In this document: piece after piece, positions 1-10,728 of the stretch | How the letters are laid out: the number at the start of each line of letters is the position of its first letter | Numbering within the stretch: position 1 is the stretch's first letter | DNA from: Erodium maritimum | Lineage: Eukaryota > Streptophyta > Magnoliopsida > Geraniales > Geraniaceae | Direction: 5' to 3' | DNA length: 64,000 nucleotides | Assembly: GCA_963921825.1 (NCBI GenBank) | Contig: OY997594.1 | Coordinates: 62,295,675-62,359,674 of the forward strand | Notes under the pieces: model-generated | What the model saw: the letters and a program-made list of their open reading frames with translations, nothing else | Database searches by the model: none | Told to the model about the DNA's origin: nothing | Made by a program: the position numbers and the translations under genes

Positions 1-153
1 TCCCCATCAGTTCGAGCTGTTGGGTTGGATAGGGTTTTAATATGGTATAGAGTAGGTTCGGCTCACGACCCTGATATACAATCTTGATGCCTCCATCCAT
101 CAGTTCGAGTTGTTGGTTGGACTTGATTGATGCTCTCTGGTTTTGTTTTGCAG
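1..153 (+). other. ALMT intron (3' end)
   Basis: This is the intron upstream of the first visible ALMT exon, ending in a T-rich tract and CAG at 151-153. It contains an imperfect direct repeat of about 25 bp (near 5-31 and 97-121). Confidence 0.7.
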
Positions 154-1528
154 CTGTGGTGTCTACATTCTCTCGATTCTTTCCGTACATCAAGGCAAGA
201 TACGACTATGGAGTTTTGATATTCATACTGACCTTTAGTATGGTGTCTGTGTCTGCGTACCGAGCTGAAAACGTTATAGAGATGGCGAAAGAAAGGATAG
301 TTACTATTATAATGGGTGGAGCAATATGTATAGTTGTGTCCTTGTGTGTTTGTCCCGTATGGGCCGGTGGAGATCTTCACAAGTTGATTTTTCAGAATAT
401 TGAAAAGCTTGCAACTTACCTAGAAGGTAAACCGATAAAAAATTAAATGAAAATTAAATAATCATGATGCATGTTAAGTGATTTTCTAATAAGTATATAT
501 GCGACTCTATGTAGGATTTGGCGAGGAATGTTTTGAAAAAGATTTATCGAAATCTCAGCAAGGGTACAAAAGCGTTCTCACTTCAAAAGCTAGTGAAGAT
601 TCTTTGGTGAGCCATTAGTACACATGCATGCACCATAATATTTGATATTTTTTGTAGTTATAAGATTAGGGTTTGCTCATTGTCAATATATATGGATCAT
701 TTCAGGCAAACTTTGCAAGATGGGAACCAGGGCACGGCCCATTTGAGCTTAGGCATCCATGGAAACAATACTTGAAGATTGGTACTCTCGCTCGTCTTTG
801 TGCCTACAAAATTGACGCTCTTCATTGTTGCATCACTTCGGACGTTCAGGTAGATAAACAAAATCTTGAATTAGACCATACAAAACTGATGACAATTTTT
901 TTATTTTTATATATAGTTCTAAAACGTAATTGTTATAATATAATTATAATTGAACCTTCAACTATGAACTTGAATTTTTAGTTGAATTGGTTCTTTAATA
1001 CCAACCGTTCTTGTGCAGTAGAATAACATGATTTGATTCGAGATTGACATTCTACTTTATTTTCACAAACCACACACTTTTATGTAATATTATTATTATA
1101 ATGAAAATGAACAGGCACCAAAGGAAGTTCTAGAGGACTTTCAAGAGTCGTGCAGGAAGATGAGCTCGGAGTCCGGCAAGGCGCTGAGGGCATTATCGAC
1201 GGCCATGAAAAGCATGACGGACCCATCTTCGTCGGCGAGCCCCCATTTGGAGAAGTCCAAAACAGCCATTAACGACCTCAAGGACTCGCTCAAATCGGCC
1301 TCCTTACAGAACGAAGACCTCTTGGCTCTCGTTTCAGCTGCCACGGTCGCTTCCATCCTGATCGAGATCGTCAAATGCGTGGACGAAATCTCCAAGGCGG
1401 TCCACGACCTCTCCCGAATGGCCCGGTTCAAGACGGTCGAGCCGGTTTCCGAGAAGCCGCATAACAATTTGCTTCACAGAGGAGTCGTGAACCCGGTCCT
1501 TGATCACGTCGTCATTGCGGTGAACTAG
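154..1528 (+). CDS. Aluminium-activated malate transporter (ALMT), 3' part of gene
   Basis: Four exons can be joined in frame: 154-426, 515-606, 706-849 and 1115-1528, with GT/AG borders throughout. They give 307 codons after a split first codon, and the gene begins left of the window. ALMT proteins are plasma-membrane or tonoplast anion channels (malate, chloride) with an N-terminal block of membrane helices and a long cytosolic C-terminus. The first exon encodes the last hydrophobic helices, including a stretch rich in I, V, C and M, followed by the conserved W-A-G-x-D-L-H boundary. The next exons carry family hallmarks: G-Y-K-S-V-L, W-E-P-x-H-G-x-F and H-P-W-x-x-Y. The last exon is a Ser/Lys-rich helical tail ending in a TAG at 1526-1528. 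No frame break is seen. The subfamily cannot be decided without the N-terminus. Confidence 0.93.
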
Positions 1529-1865
1529 ACAGAGGTGCCAAAGCCTGCCCAGAGAGTGGAAATTAGGGTGTTTTAATCCGATAACATGCATGGATAATTA
1601 AGTGGAGGATGTTGGAGAAATTAGGTCTTTTGGAGGGAGGAAATTATTTATAAACTCTTCTCTTTCTATAGTTCTGATGATTTTCTCCACATGTCCCTAG
1701 CTAGTTTGTTTTAGAGTTTACTGTTTTGCCGGTTCGTTCCTTGTAAAGCATCCATGTACATATTTCTTAATTAATGATCAACTTTCTTTGGTTAGTAAAT
1801 GATTCGGTCCATCTTGTTTCTTTCGGTTTCTTGTAGTAACTATGATGGGTAAAAAAACTTACTAT
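1529..1865. other. ALMT 3' flank
   Basis: AT-rich 3' untranslated and downstream sequence of the ALMT gene. No other feature was recognised. Confidence 0.5.
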
Positions 1866-2275
1866 CATGATGGGATGGTTTCATCTTACTACCTTAACTA
1901 TATGGTTTTTTTATCTCACTATCCTAAATATTTTTTGTGGCACCAAATTATCCTAGAATTTTTTTTTTCACTTTCATATCCTAACTATTTTTTGTGGCAC
2001 CTCACTATCCTAGAATGTATTTTTGTGACATTAAAAATTGATTTTGAAAACCAATGGCATGCTTTTGAAAATTTGATTGTTAGTGAGGGGTATTATGAAC
2101 TTTTTAAGTGTTTTCATCCAAAAATAAAATGGCAAATTGACGGCGGGTATGAAAGTGGAAAAAAAATGCATTCTAGGGTAGTGAGGTGCCACAAAAAATA
2201 ATTAGGGTAGAGAGTTTAAAAAACTCACATAGTTAGGGTAGTGAGATGAAAATAACCCTACTATCATTAAACAGA
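1866..2275. mobile_element. MITE-like element with ~100-bp inverted ends
   Basis: The left end (about 1868-1960) and the reverse complement of the right end (about 2165-2275) align along roughly 90-100 bp. Both contain the phrases 'ctcactatcctaa', 'attttttgtggcacc' and 'cctagaat'. The left arm is itself partly doubled (1923-1960 and 1979-2020). There is no transposase ORF. Long inverted ends with no coding capacity suggest a non-autonomous DNA transposon. No clear target duplication was seen, so the superfamily is not assigned. Confidence 0.6.
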
Positions 2276-3147
2276 GAGTATAATAGCTTTCTCGTGACGA
2301 AATAAATTTTAATGCATCATCAAGAACATATTTAAAATGATAAAAGATTTATTAATTTAACTTGTAATCTCAAGTTTAACTTATTTGTTTAGAGAGTTTG
2401 ATAGTACAGTGTAATTGTCTTATAATCTGCCTAATACAAACTAAAATAAGCATAAAATTATAATGAAAGTATGTAACCGAGTGTCATTCACTTTCAAGTT
2501 CATACATAGACCCAAGGGTGTAAAAGTTTCCGTCTAATCCGTCTAGGCCTCCGCCCCAAAATATGCACAAACGTCTGATTTGATGTCCGTCTAGTTCCCA
2601 AAATCTGAAAACCACCGACTCGTCATTTCGTCGGATTAGTCGAAAACCTAAGACTCTAGTTTGTGAAATTGGATCTTTGAAAAAGAGACGAGAAGGTGAG
2701 AGACACAATATGTTTGTAATAGTCTTAAATTTCTTGATAAAAAAAATATGGGATGTGTCCCTCTTGGATAGTTTATTATTATAATTTAGATTTTTATTAA
2801 AATAAAGAGTAAAATTAAAATAAGAGTATTATTTGGTTTACTAATTTGTATTTTGATATTTGATATTTTTTTTATTATACAAATATAATATATATATATT
2901 GAATTTTTATTATATTTATGTAATACATATTTATTAATAATTAAAATATAAAAAATTAAATCCGTCTAGACCCATCTAGTTCCCATCTAACACTTAAGGA
3001 TCCTTATCATCTAATTAATGCCTAACGTTATTTTACAACTATACCTAGACCTTATAAGGATAACTAATTAGGGTGAGGAGCTATGAAATGCATCCATCAT
3101 TGTTTAATAATGAGGTTACTCTATGTCCTAACCTCCTACTACATTTA
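2276..3147. other. AT-rich intergenic DNA
   Basis: No gene is recognised. A motif around 'ccgtctaatccgtctag' (2530-2550) recurs in degenerate form near 2960-2990, which suggests an old small repeat. The minus-strand ORF across 2484-2708 has no recognisable protein features. Confidence 0.35.
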
Positions 3148-3565
3148 ATTGTCAAATCCAAACCATATACTATTGAAATTGTCAAATAGTAACGAATTTC
3201 AAAACTGAATTATTAAAAACAAAAAAGTACTGTTTAAATTTACTGTTTCTGTGAACAGTGAATCACGTGCGTCTCACGTGACTCGTTTTATAATGGATCT
3301 AGGGCGAGCTGAGGTCACGAAGAGATGAAATTCGAAGCTCGGATACAAAGAGATGAAGTTCGAAGAGCTGAGATGAAGAGATGAGGTCACGAAGAGATGA
3401 AGTTAGGACAAGTTAACGTCCGAAGGAAGAACATATTTGAGGATAAACTCGACTTTTCACTTGGCCAAGTTAACGTCCGTTTAAAATTAGAAACAGTTGG
3501 TAATTTCAGCTAATTGACCGTCGCTGCATGGCGATTTCAATAGTATAAGGTTTGGATTTAACAAT
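3148..3565. mobile_element. MITE-like element, 32-bp terminal inverted repeats
   Basis: The 32-bp arms at 3148-3179 and 3534-3565 are inverted copies with 30 of 32 bases matching. The 418-bp element is non-coding. Its middle (about 3309-3410) is a run of short imperfect repeats built on 'gaagagatgaagttcgaag' and 'gaggtcacgaagagatga'. The phrase 'caagttaacgtccg' occurs twice (near 3408 and 3466). No convincing target duplication could be identified. Confidence 0.6.
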
Positions 3566-4263
3566 ATCTAATAATTTAATCAAAAGCAAAGGTAAAGCAA
3601 GTCAGCTTTTGTTTTAACCTAAGTAATTAGGTACAAAATTGCTCCATAGCACTAGAGAATGACGAGAAAGAGCAATGTTTGTTGCCGTTTTTGAGTCAAA
3701 TGGAATAATTATATAATTTATTAAAAACATTATAATGTTATTTAAATAGTAGGGTGAGGAGCTCCAACAGTGGTTGCAATCCCAGAGCGTATATTGTAAC
3801 AGTAGCTCCAGCAGCTTTCACACCACAAGTATCAGAAAGGTGAACATTTTTCTATTGCAGAGCGTATAATAATGTAATGGGTCGCATTCATGAGCCTGTC
3901 ATTTAACCCTTTGGTTAAAATAGTGATAATTTATCCCATAACTGAAATTTTGAGGAACATTTTTAAAGGCTTTTATTATATGAAGGAACACAAACTTGTC
4001 TTCTCTCGTAATTGATGAGATCTCTTCTCTTCCGAACAAATTCTATCTCACTTATGGAGTCTTTTAATCCTACCGCGCCTTGATTGTCGTTTGTTTTTTA
4101 GTCGGTCTTGTCTCATCGTAGTCAATTTTGGTACAGTCCCTTCCACGTGTGTCTCCACCTCACCCCTCGTCGGTCGTGAGGTCTGCCATTAAACCAAGGC
4201 GCAGAAGAAACCCTAAGCACTCTTCTGCTGCCCCAGTCCTCATCTTCCTCACCTTCATGACGT
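3566..4263. other. Intergenic DNA, nothing recognised
   Basis: The short ORF at 4128-4319 has a low-complexity S/P/R-rich sequence and no recognisable domain. It runs into the LTR-like sequence that follows, so I do not call it a gene. Confidence 0.35.
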
Positions 4264-4825
4264 GTCACGCCCCAATTTCAGTAAATCAAACTCGGGACGC
4301 GAAGGTTTTGAAACAATAAATCATTTTGAAACTTTTTTTATAATTCACTTTAATATCACCATTTGTTCACAAAATAATATTTACATCTCAAAAATAAGTC
4401 CCAACATCGGACAAAAACGAGGTACACGTCACTAGACTCAAAATAACCCAGAAACCCGCTTCCAGCTCTTCAAGCTTCAGAAGCTCACCTAGTCCAGCCT
4501 GCGAACGGTACCTGTAGGAAAAGCAGCTAGGGGTGAGCGTTCGCTCACCACCACAGATAACAGACTGACCATGGCATACTTAGCAGACAAAGCCGGTGAC
4601 ACCAACAACGACTCAAATGACACACACACGACCAATACTTTCCTCAACCGACTCAACACTCGAACACGTGATGTAGACCCCACACAACGATTGACGACCT
4701 CCTCCAAAGACACGACTGACAACCACGCAATACCAAGATCACAAAGGATCGCACACCAAACAAGATCACAAAGGATCGCATACCAGCTGCTCAGTAACCC
4801 AATCTCTGTCTCTCGCCCTTTACCG

Positions 4826-5012
4826 ATCCCAGTCAGGTCAGGCGGTCGACCTGTCGCGCGACTTCTCCCGATCCCAATCGGGAGGCTAACCCACATCCTC
4901 TCGCTTCACCCGATCCCAGTCGGGTGGTTATCCACACTCGCGTGTCCTTCCCTCGATCCCAGTCGGGGAGCTAGCCCACAACCTCTCCGCTTATCCCGAT
5001 CCCAGTCGGGAG
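4826..5012. repeat. Palindromic 'cccgatcccagtcggg' repeat block
   Basis: Five imperfect copies of a short palindrome-like motif are spaced about 40-60 bp apart. The last four copies are the best preserved. Confidence 0.6.
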
Positions 5013-5246
5013 GCTAGCTACACCACACAACCTCCACCATCATCAAGTAACCAATCACAATCACAAACAAAGTTCAACAGACAGTAACGACACCAGTCCC
5101 AAACTCCACAGGCACTCAAGGCCACCAAGACACCAACAACAAAACACGGGTTCAACAACTCTACGGGCCCACATGGCCACCCAAGACACCAACGGTAAAA
5201 TACGGGTTCACAACCCCACGGCACTCGCAGCCACCCAAAATACCAA

Positions 5247-5519
5247 TAATAATAACACGGGCTCTCATGGCCACCCAACTCAACAGTAATAACACGGGCT
5301 CTCATGGCCACCCAACTCAACAGTAATAACACGGGCTCTCATGGCCACCCAAACTCAACAATAATAACACGGGCTCTCATGGCCACCCAACTCAACAGTA
5401 ATAACACGGGCTCTCATGGCCACCCAAACTCAACAATAATAACACGGGCTCTCATGGCCACCCAACTCCACAGTAATAACACGAGCTCGCATGGCCACCC
5501 AAACTCAACAATAATAACA
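5247..5519. repeat. 37/38-bp minisatellite, about 7 copies
   Basis: The unit contains 'aataacacgggctctcatgg' then 'ccacccaa(a)ctcaaca'. Copies start near 5251, 5288 and 5325 and continue to about 5515. Length alternates between 37 and 38 bp because of one optional A. Diverged older units are visible upstream (about 5130-5245). The ORFs through this block are repeat artefacts. Confidence 0.85.
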
Positions 5520-6717
5520 AACAGCCTCCGGGCATGGTCATATGCCTCCAGTAATTCTAATCTCGCTAAGTTCACTGCTCCTACGACACTACTAAGTGTC
5601 ACATGTTTTTCTAATCATTGCTACGTTCCCGTATCATACCTTTCTAATATTTGATAACCTAAATAACCCACGACACCCCGGTGTCACATGCAATTCTACA
5701 GTTAACTTTCCCTAGTCAGGGCCGAGATCCGGCTACTTTTCCCTACCTCGTATAAGTCCTCCAAAAGTGCCCAACTAAGCCTCAGCACGATCGCAGTCAC
5801 TCGCCTAGTTTCCCTTTGCCTCGGTCCGCAGCACGATCTAAGATAACACAAATTTAAGGCACTTTTAAACTAGTATGAATAAACCGAAATTCAATAAACT
5901 TAACGCCCAAACGTAACCCCGACAATGTCGATCACTCCCAAACTTCCCAATTACTCGATATTGTCGATAAAGGACCCGTAAAGGCCCGATTCGCCCGACA
6001 TGGCGAATCTGGCCGGGTTTTGGAAATGCCCTTCCGGGGCTCCAAAAATTCCCGTTTTCGTTTCTACGGTCTTAGAATAATTCAAGGATCCCAATGCACT
6101 TGACGGAATCGAATTCCGACTTCCGAGTCACTTAATTAATGTTTAAAGTTTCTAAAACCCGTTAATTACAACTCTTCCAATTTAATTCCAAATTTCGATT
6201 CGGTTAAGGATAAATGGTCCGGGGAACGTTTTAAACCTCCCGAACACTAAACCCGAGCACGTGGGCCCCACCCGGCCCAACCTAGCCGTGGCCCCTAGGG
6301 CTTAAATGGGCCCGGCCCACCATGGTGGTGGCCGGCCCTAGCTCCGGCCAGCCACCTCCCATGGTGGCCGGAGCTCCTCCCGAGCTCCCGGTCGCCGGAA
6401 AACGTTCCCCTTCACCTCCAAACACCTCCAAAACGTCTCCAACAATTCCTCCAACCTCAAAACACCCTAAACTAATAGTTTTACATAAACCCTAACTTCC
6501 AAAATTTAACGAAACGAGAATCGGTTTGGTGCATACCGTAGAGGAGAACGAGGGGAGTGCACTTCCTCCTAGCCTTGAGACGATCCAATGGATGGATGAC
6601 GTGAATAGTGGAAACACAAACCCTAGCTTCTCTCTCCCCTCGGGGTCAATTTAGGTTAATTTAAGTGTCTGTCTTAAAAATTTTAAATTTTCCTGTTTTT
6701 CGCAGGTTTGACTGTCG

Positions 6718-7170
6718 TTGACCGGGAGTGGTTCTTACATGACGCCTCTCCTTCCTTCCCCGACCGCGACGGTCGTATTCTTCTCTCCCGGTCCGTCTGA
6801 ACCTCCGAGTAAACCTCGACGGGGTCGACCTTTGAAGAACCAAACTCTAGCTTCCTCTGCAAGCAACGCTAGGGTTTTGGTGAATTCACCTCCGTCGCCC
6901 TCCACCGTCAACTCGAAGGCCCTGTCATCCACTCCCGGTGGCGTGCAGACTCTACCGCCTACTGTGGTTGTCCCTGCTCTTCAACCACCAACGGGACCAC
7001 CTCCCCTCATCACCGCCTCTCCTCAGACCGTTACCGCCTCGACTCTCCCCATCACTGCGCCTCCTGTGAAAACACCCGCCATCAACCCGCAGTCCCCACT
7101 GGTCCGAGACCCTTTTAAAGGGAAATCCCTCGTGTCTGCACATGGAAGGACGGAGCCAGGCAGGACATAG
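6718..7170 (+). CDS. Unrecognised Pro/Ser/Thr-rich ORF with an AT-hook-like motif
   Basis: This 150-codon ORF has a low-complexity protein sequence (P, S, T, V). The only motif seen is K-P-R-R-G-R-P-L-K near residue 35, which resembles an AT-hook DNA-binding core (R-G-R-P). A T-rich tract and CAG lie just upstream (about 6690-6705), so it could be an exon or a retroelement ORF1 remnant. No partner exon or family was recognised. It may be non-functional. Confidence 0.25.
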   Translation: MTGSGSYMTPLLPSPTATVVFFSPGPSEPPSKPRRGRPLKNQTLASSASNARVLVNSPPSPSTVNSKALSSTPGGVQTLPPTVVVPALQPPTGPPPLITASPQTVTASTLPITAPPVKTPAINPQSPLVRDPFKGKSLVSAHGRTEPGRT

Positions 7171-10100
7171 TCGGATTCTCTCTGTGAGGGGGTCTGGGTT
7201 CCCGACACCGATCGTGTCCCCGTGATTTTAATGCCACTACCGGGAATGGTTCATTGTCGCAAAACTTTCAGAACAAAGGAAGTCAGCTCTACCTCGGTGG
7301 CTCCCCCTTCTCCGACATCTCTATAATCTCAGGTGCTCAACCTTCAGGACGGTCTTTCGGCTTGCTCTTTGGAGGAGGAGGAGGAGGAGGAGGTCGAGGT
7401 GATAGTAGCGTATACTCCGGTGAGTCCATCTGTTCTGACTTGGTAATAGTTTTCCATGATGGACAAATTGTAGACGTCCAAGCCGGCTTGTGGCATCTCC
7501 AATTTATGAGCTGCGTGTGGCATCTCCAATTTGCAAAAAAAAAAAACTTGCATCGACAAAGGTTATAAGAAAGCACATGCACGTCTTGTGGTCAACTACT
7601 TCTCTCAGACATTGGCATATACCCAAAGGAAATATATTCATCCTTTATAAATGTCGAATGATGTTTTTATTCATATTTTGGAGGGTTTTATACAATACGA
7701 CCAATACTTCCGATAAGTAGCTGATAGAGTAGATAAGCAAGTTTCTCTCCTAAATTGAAATAAGATAAGATAACTCGAAAAAAAAATTTGTTATGTGGAA
7801 TTAAATTGTATTTAAAAACTAAGTTAGAATATATTAATTCATAACGTTTATCCTCTCTTTCACGATTAGGTCTCTTTCTCTCTAGCGTCGTTGCCAACAC
7901 CCACAGATCACCAATCAGCTCGGTTGCCCATACCCCCACGCGTTCAACCTTCTTCCTCTATCGGCTCATGTGCTTCTTACATAAGTCGAAGACCTATCGG
8001 GTCCTAAGGAACCTTAGTAAATGCCACTAAAACCCTCATTGGCCTTCATAAAGTCATGTAGAGCCTAGAAGGCCCTCAGTAAACCGTCTCTAGTACCCTT
8101 TTCGTCGTTACTTATTGTTTCTCCTTTGTCTTTACCGATAGCCACCTCTTCTTCTGGCCTAGCGTCCTCTTATCCTTAGCATCCTACCACAAGGACATAC
8201 CTATCATCATCCCTTCCTCCGATTGAAGGTCTTTATATAGTGCAATGACGCCCTCTCCATTGAAGTAGAGGAAGATTGGATCGTCGAGCTTCTGTGGACT
8301 CCGATGGACGACATGAATATGGGTTATACGTCGTTCGGTTTCTCCACCCGACTCTTTACCTATCGGTGGATTTGTGGAGGTTGAGGGCGACCAGTGAGGC
8401 ATGGCTTGGGGAGGCACTATCGGGGTCAGATTTTGGAAGGATCTCGTCGGCCCATTCCGTCGGACCATATGCCTTCGTCTCTTGGGGTGTCAGTACATTG
8501 TTCGGGCTAGCCTAGAATATTAGCGTCTCTTGACTTTTTATTTCATCTATGGCTGCATCGGGCATATAAACATGGCTTGCCCCGAGGGAAAAAGGACGGA
8601 AAACTCCTTGGGACCCCGCTTTGATTTCTCCTTAATGGCTGAGGGAGTTCCTAACCTTAGTAGGGGTATTCTTCGGGGCTAGTCAGATCCAATCTGTCCC
8701 CTAGGCATCCTTCCCACACCCCGATGGATTCCCTCCAGGTTTTTCTAACTACGTTAGGGCCTCTTGACTAAAGGGCCGGCGAGCTCATGGAGCGGGAAGC
8801 ACACGCCCTCGACCAAGAGGTGTCTAATTTGGGACATGATGAAGCGGGAAAAATTCACCACCCCACCCCACCCCCAGGCCCGTACTAGAAGTAACGAGCA
8901 TCGGACAATCTTGCACTGCCAACAATTGTGGAAGGATCCAATGGGAAGGATGTGAGGCCTACGAAATTGCCTCGCCAACTTCAATTAGCTTTTTTGGGCT
9001 CCATGAGATAAGGAGGAGGCCACACTCCGTTGCAATAGGATCTGACACAACCCGATCTCAAACCTCCTCTTTTTTCCTAGATTCCTCTTCGGCTACCTAA
9101 CGTCATCCTCTCCTCCCCTAAGGGTCTACATCGTGTGACTAACGTGTTTTTTAGGCAAAACATGTCCACCCAAATTGAGGCAGGAAAAGTGTTCGATGCA
9201 CATTTTCACGAGAAAAATGATAGATCGCCTATATTGTCACCGAGATTAATCAGGTATTTGAGTTACAGGGTAAGCGTCTCGGACTTGTCCGAGACTTTAA
9301 CCCATTTTTCATGTTCTCATAATAAGACTCCTTTTTATGCTAAAAACGGATATCCATAATCTCTCTTAGTGTCATGCGAGAACAAGTTTTCACACACTCT
9401 GGAATCGAATTGACCATGTTTAACTAATCTCATTAGAAATCAATCAAAATTCGGTTTACTGAATTTTCGGAAAGATACTTAGAAGTATAGCATCTTTTAG
9501 GCAGAAAGAGTACTTTATTAGCAACTTGGCTAACACAAATTCAAATATCCCATTCCCATGCCTTATTCTCTGCAGAAACAGCTTCACTACTAGTGCCACA
9601 GCCTCCATAGTCCATAGCCAGATATGTGAAATAAAGTTGCTATATAGTTGGCACAAACCATATGCGTACGGAAATACCCATATAGTAGTCCTAAGTACTA
9701 AGTAGCATTGGTGTTGTGTGTTTACTTATCATCACCTTCTTCTATGTACTGCAAGCACTGAAAAGGTAAAGAGAATGTGAAACACTTCGAGGTTGAGGAA
9801 GAGTCACCGATCCAAGTAAAATGGGTATCACATGTTTATATGCAATTGGTCAATCTGAACCCACTTCCACTCATTTCATATTAAATCTATTGTGGGTGTG
9901 CCACTCGACTCTGCCATATGTTTGGTCATCCTCACTCAGATTCCTCCTGCCTGTCTTTCACTTTTTCAATTCATTGCAGAGTCGATAAATCGAATATATA
10001 GCTAGTGTCAAGTCCAAGTGTTATTACACATACTCATCTCGTCAATGAAGCTACTAAGAATGTTCACAGGGTCCTTAAAACTGATACAACCATCAAGTTA

Positions 10101-10728
10101 AGAATGTCTTAAGGGATATTCTCAACTCTTTAACGATAGAATAGAATACAAAACCGAACATAAGGAAATGAAAATGAAAATGACAACCATACCTGAAACT
10201 GCAAGTTGATCAACCCTAAAAAGAACTGATATACCTCTGTCACACAAAAACTATGTGCTTTTGATCTAATTGATTAAGAAATGTGTGCACCTATTGGTTT
10301 AACGAGGTTTTCATTACATTTAACACATAATAGTACAATACGATGAAAATAATCTGGGAGACAAACATACAGATACAGAGGTTGACTTAACAAGCGCTGT
10401 CACTTCAATATTTCCCGATTGCACCAAGCAAAAACTGAAATTTTCTAACAGTTCACTTCAAGAACAATAATTACAATAGCTTCATTGCAACAGGTTATGG
10501 TTCATCTTGAGACACTAGCTGCATTAGATATAACTTCCATATACACTTGAAATTTCACAAAAGGACCACTGTTCGGCTTTCCTAATATATGCATTCCAAA
10601 AGAATATAACGTGTATACATGAAGGATGATGTGAAGAAGAAAAAAAACCCTTCCAAGTATAAGAATATTGGCTCCTACATACAAGTGAAACTAGCAAAAA
10701 AAAATACTTCCAAGGCATTATGGATTTA
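7171..10728. other. Gene-poor region between the P/S-rich ORF and DGD1
   Basis: 7171-7600 holds a GGA trinucleotide run (about 7371-7393). 7940-9130 is relatively GC-rich, with broken ORFs on both strands that I cannot assign, probably an old transposon. 9130-10728 is AT-rich 3' flank of DGD1. No supported gene was found. Confidence 0.4.

Larger units (their letters stand above)
4264..6660 (+). mobile_element. LTR-retrotransposon-like sequence (possible long LTR)
   Basis: It begins at 'tgtcacgcccc' (about 4264), a common start of plant Gypsy-type LTRs. It is non-coding and internally repetitive, and includes 'gatcccagtcggg'-type palindromic repeats (4826-5012) and a minisatellite (5247-5519). 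The right boundary and a matching target duplication were not found, so the limits are approximate. Assignment to an LTR rests on base composition, the start motif and the repeat structure only. Confidence 0.35.

Noticed and set aside
5304..5654. 116-codon ORF with a repetitive S/N/H-rich product
   Set aside because: It is a translation of the 37/38-bp minisatellite.
8184..9130. A possible gene in the GC-rich block with ORFs on both strands
   Set aside because: The frames are short and broken, with no recognisable motif. An old transposon is more likely, and I could not support a call.
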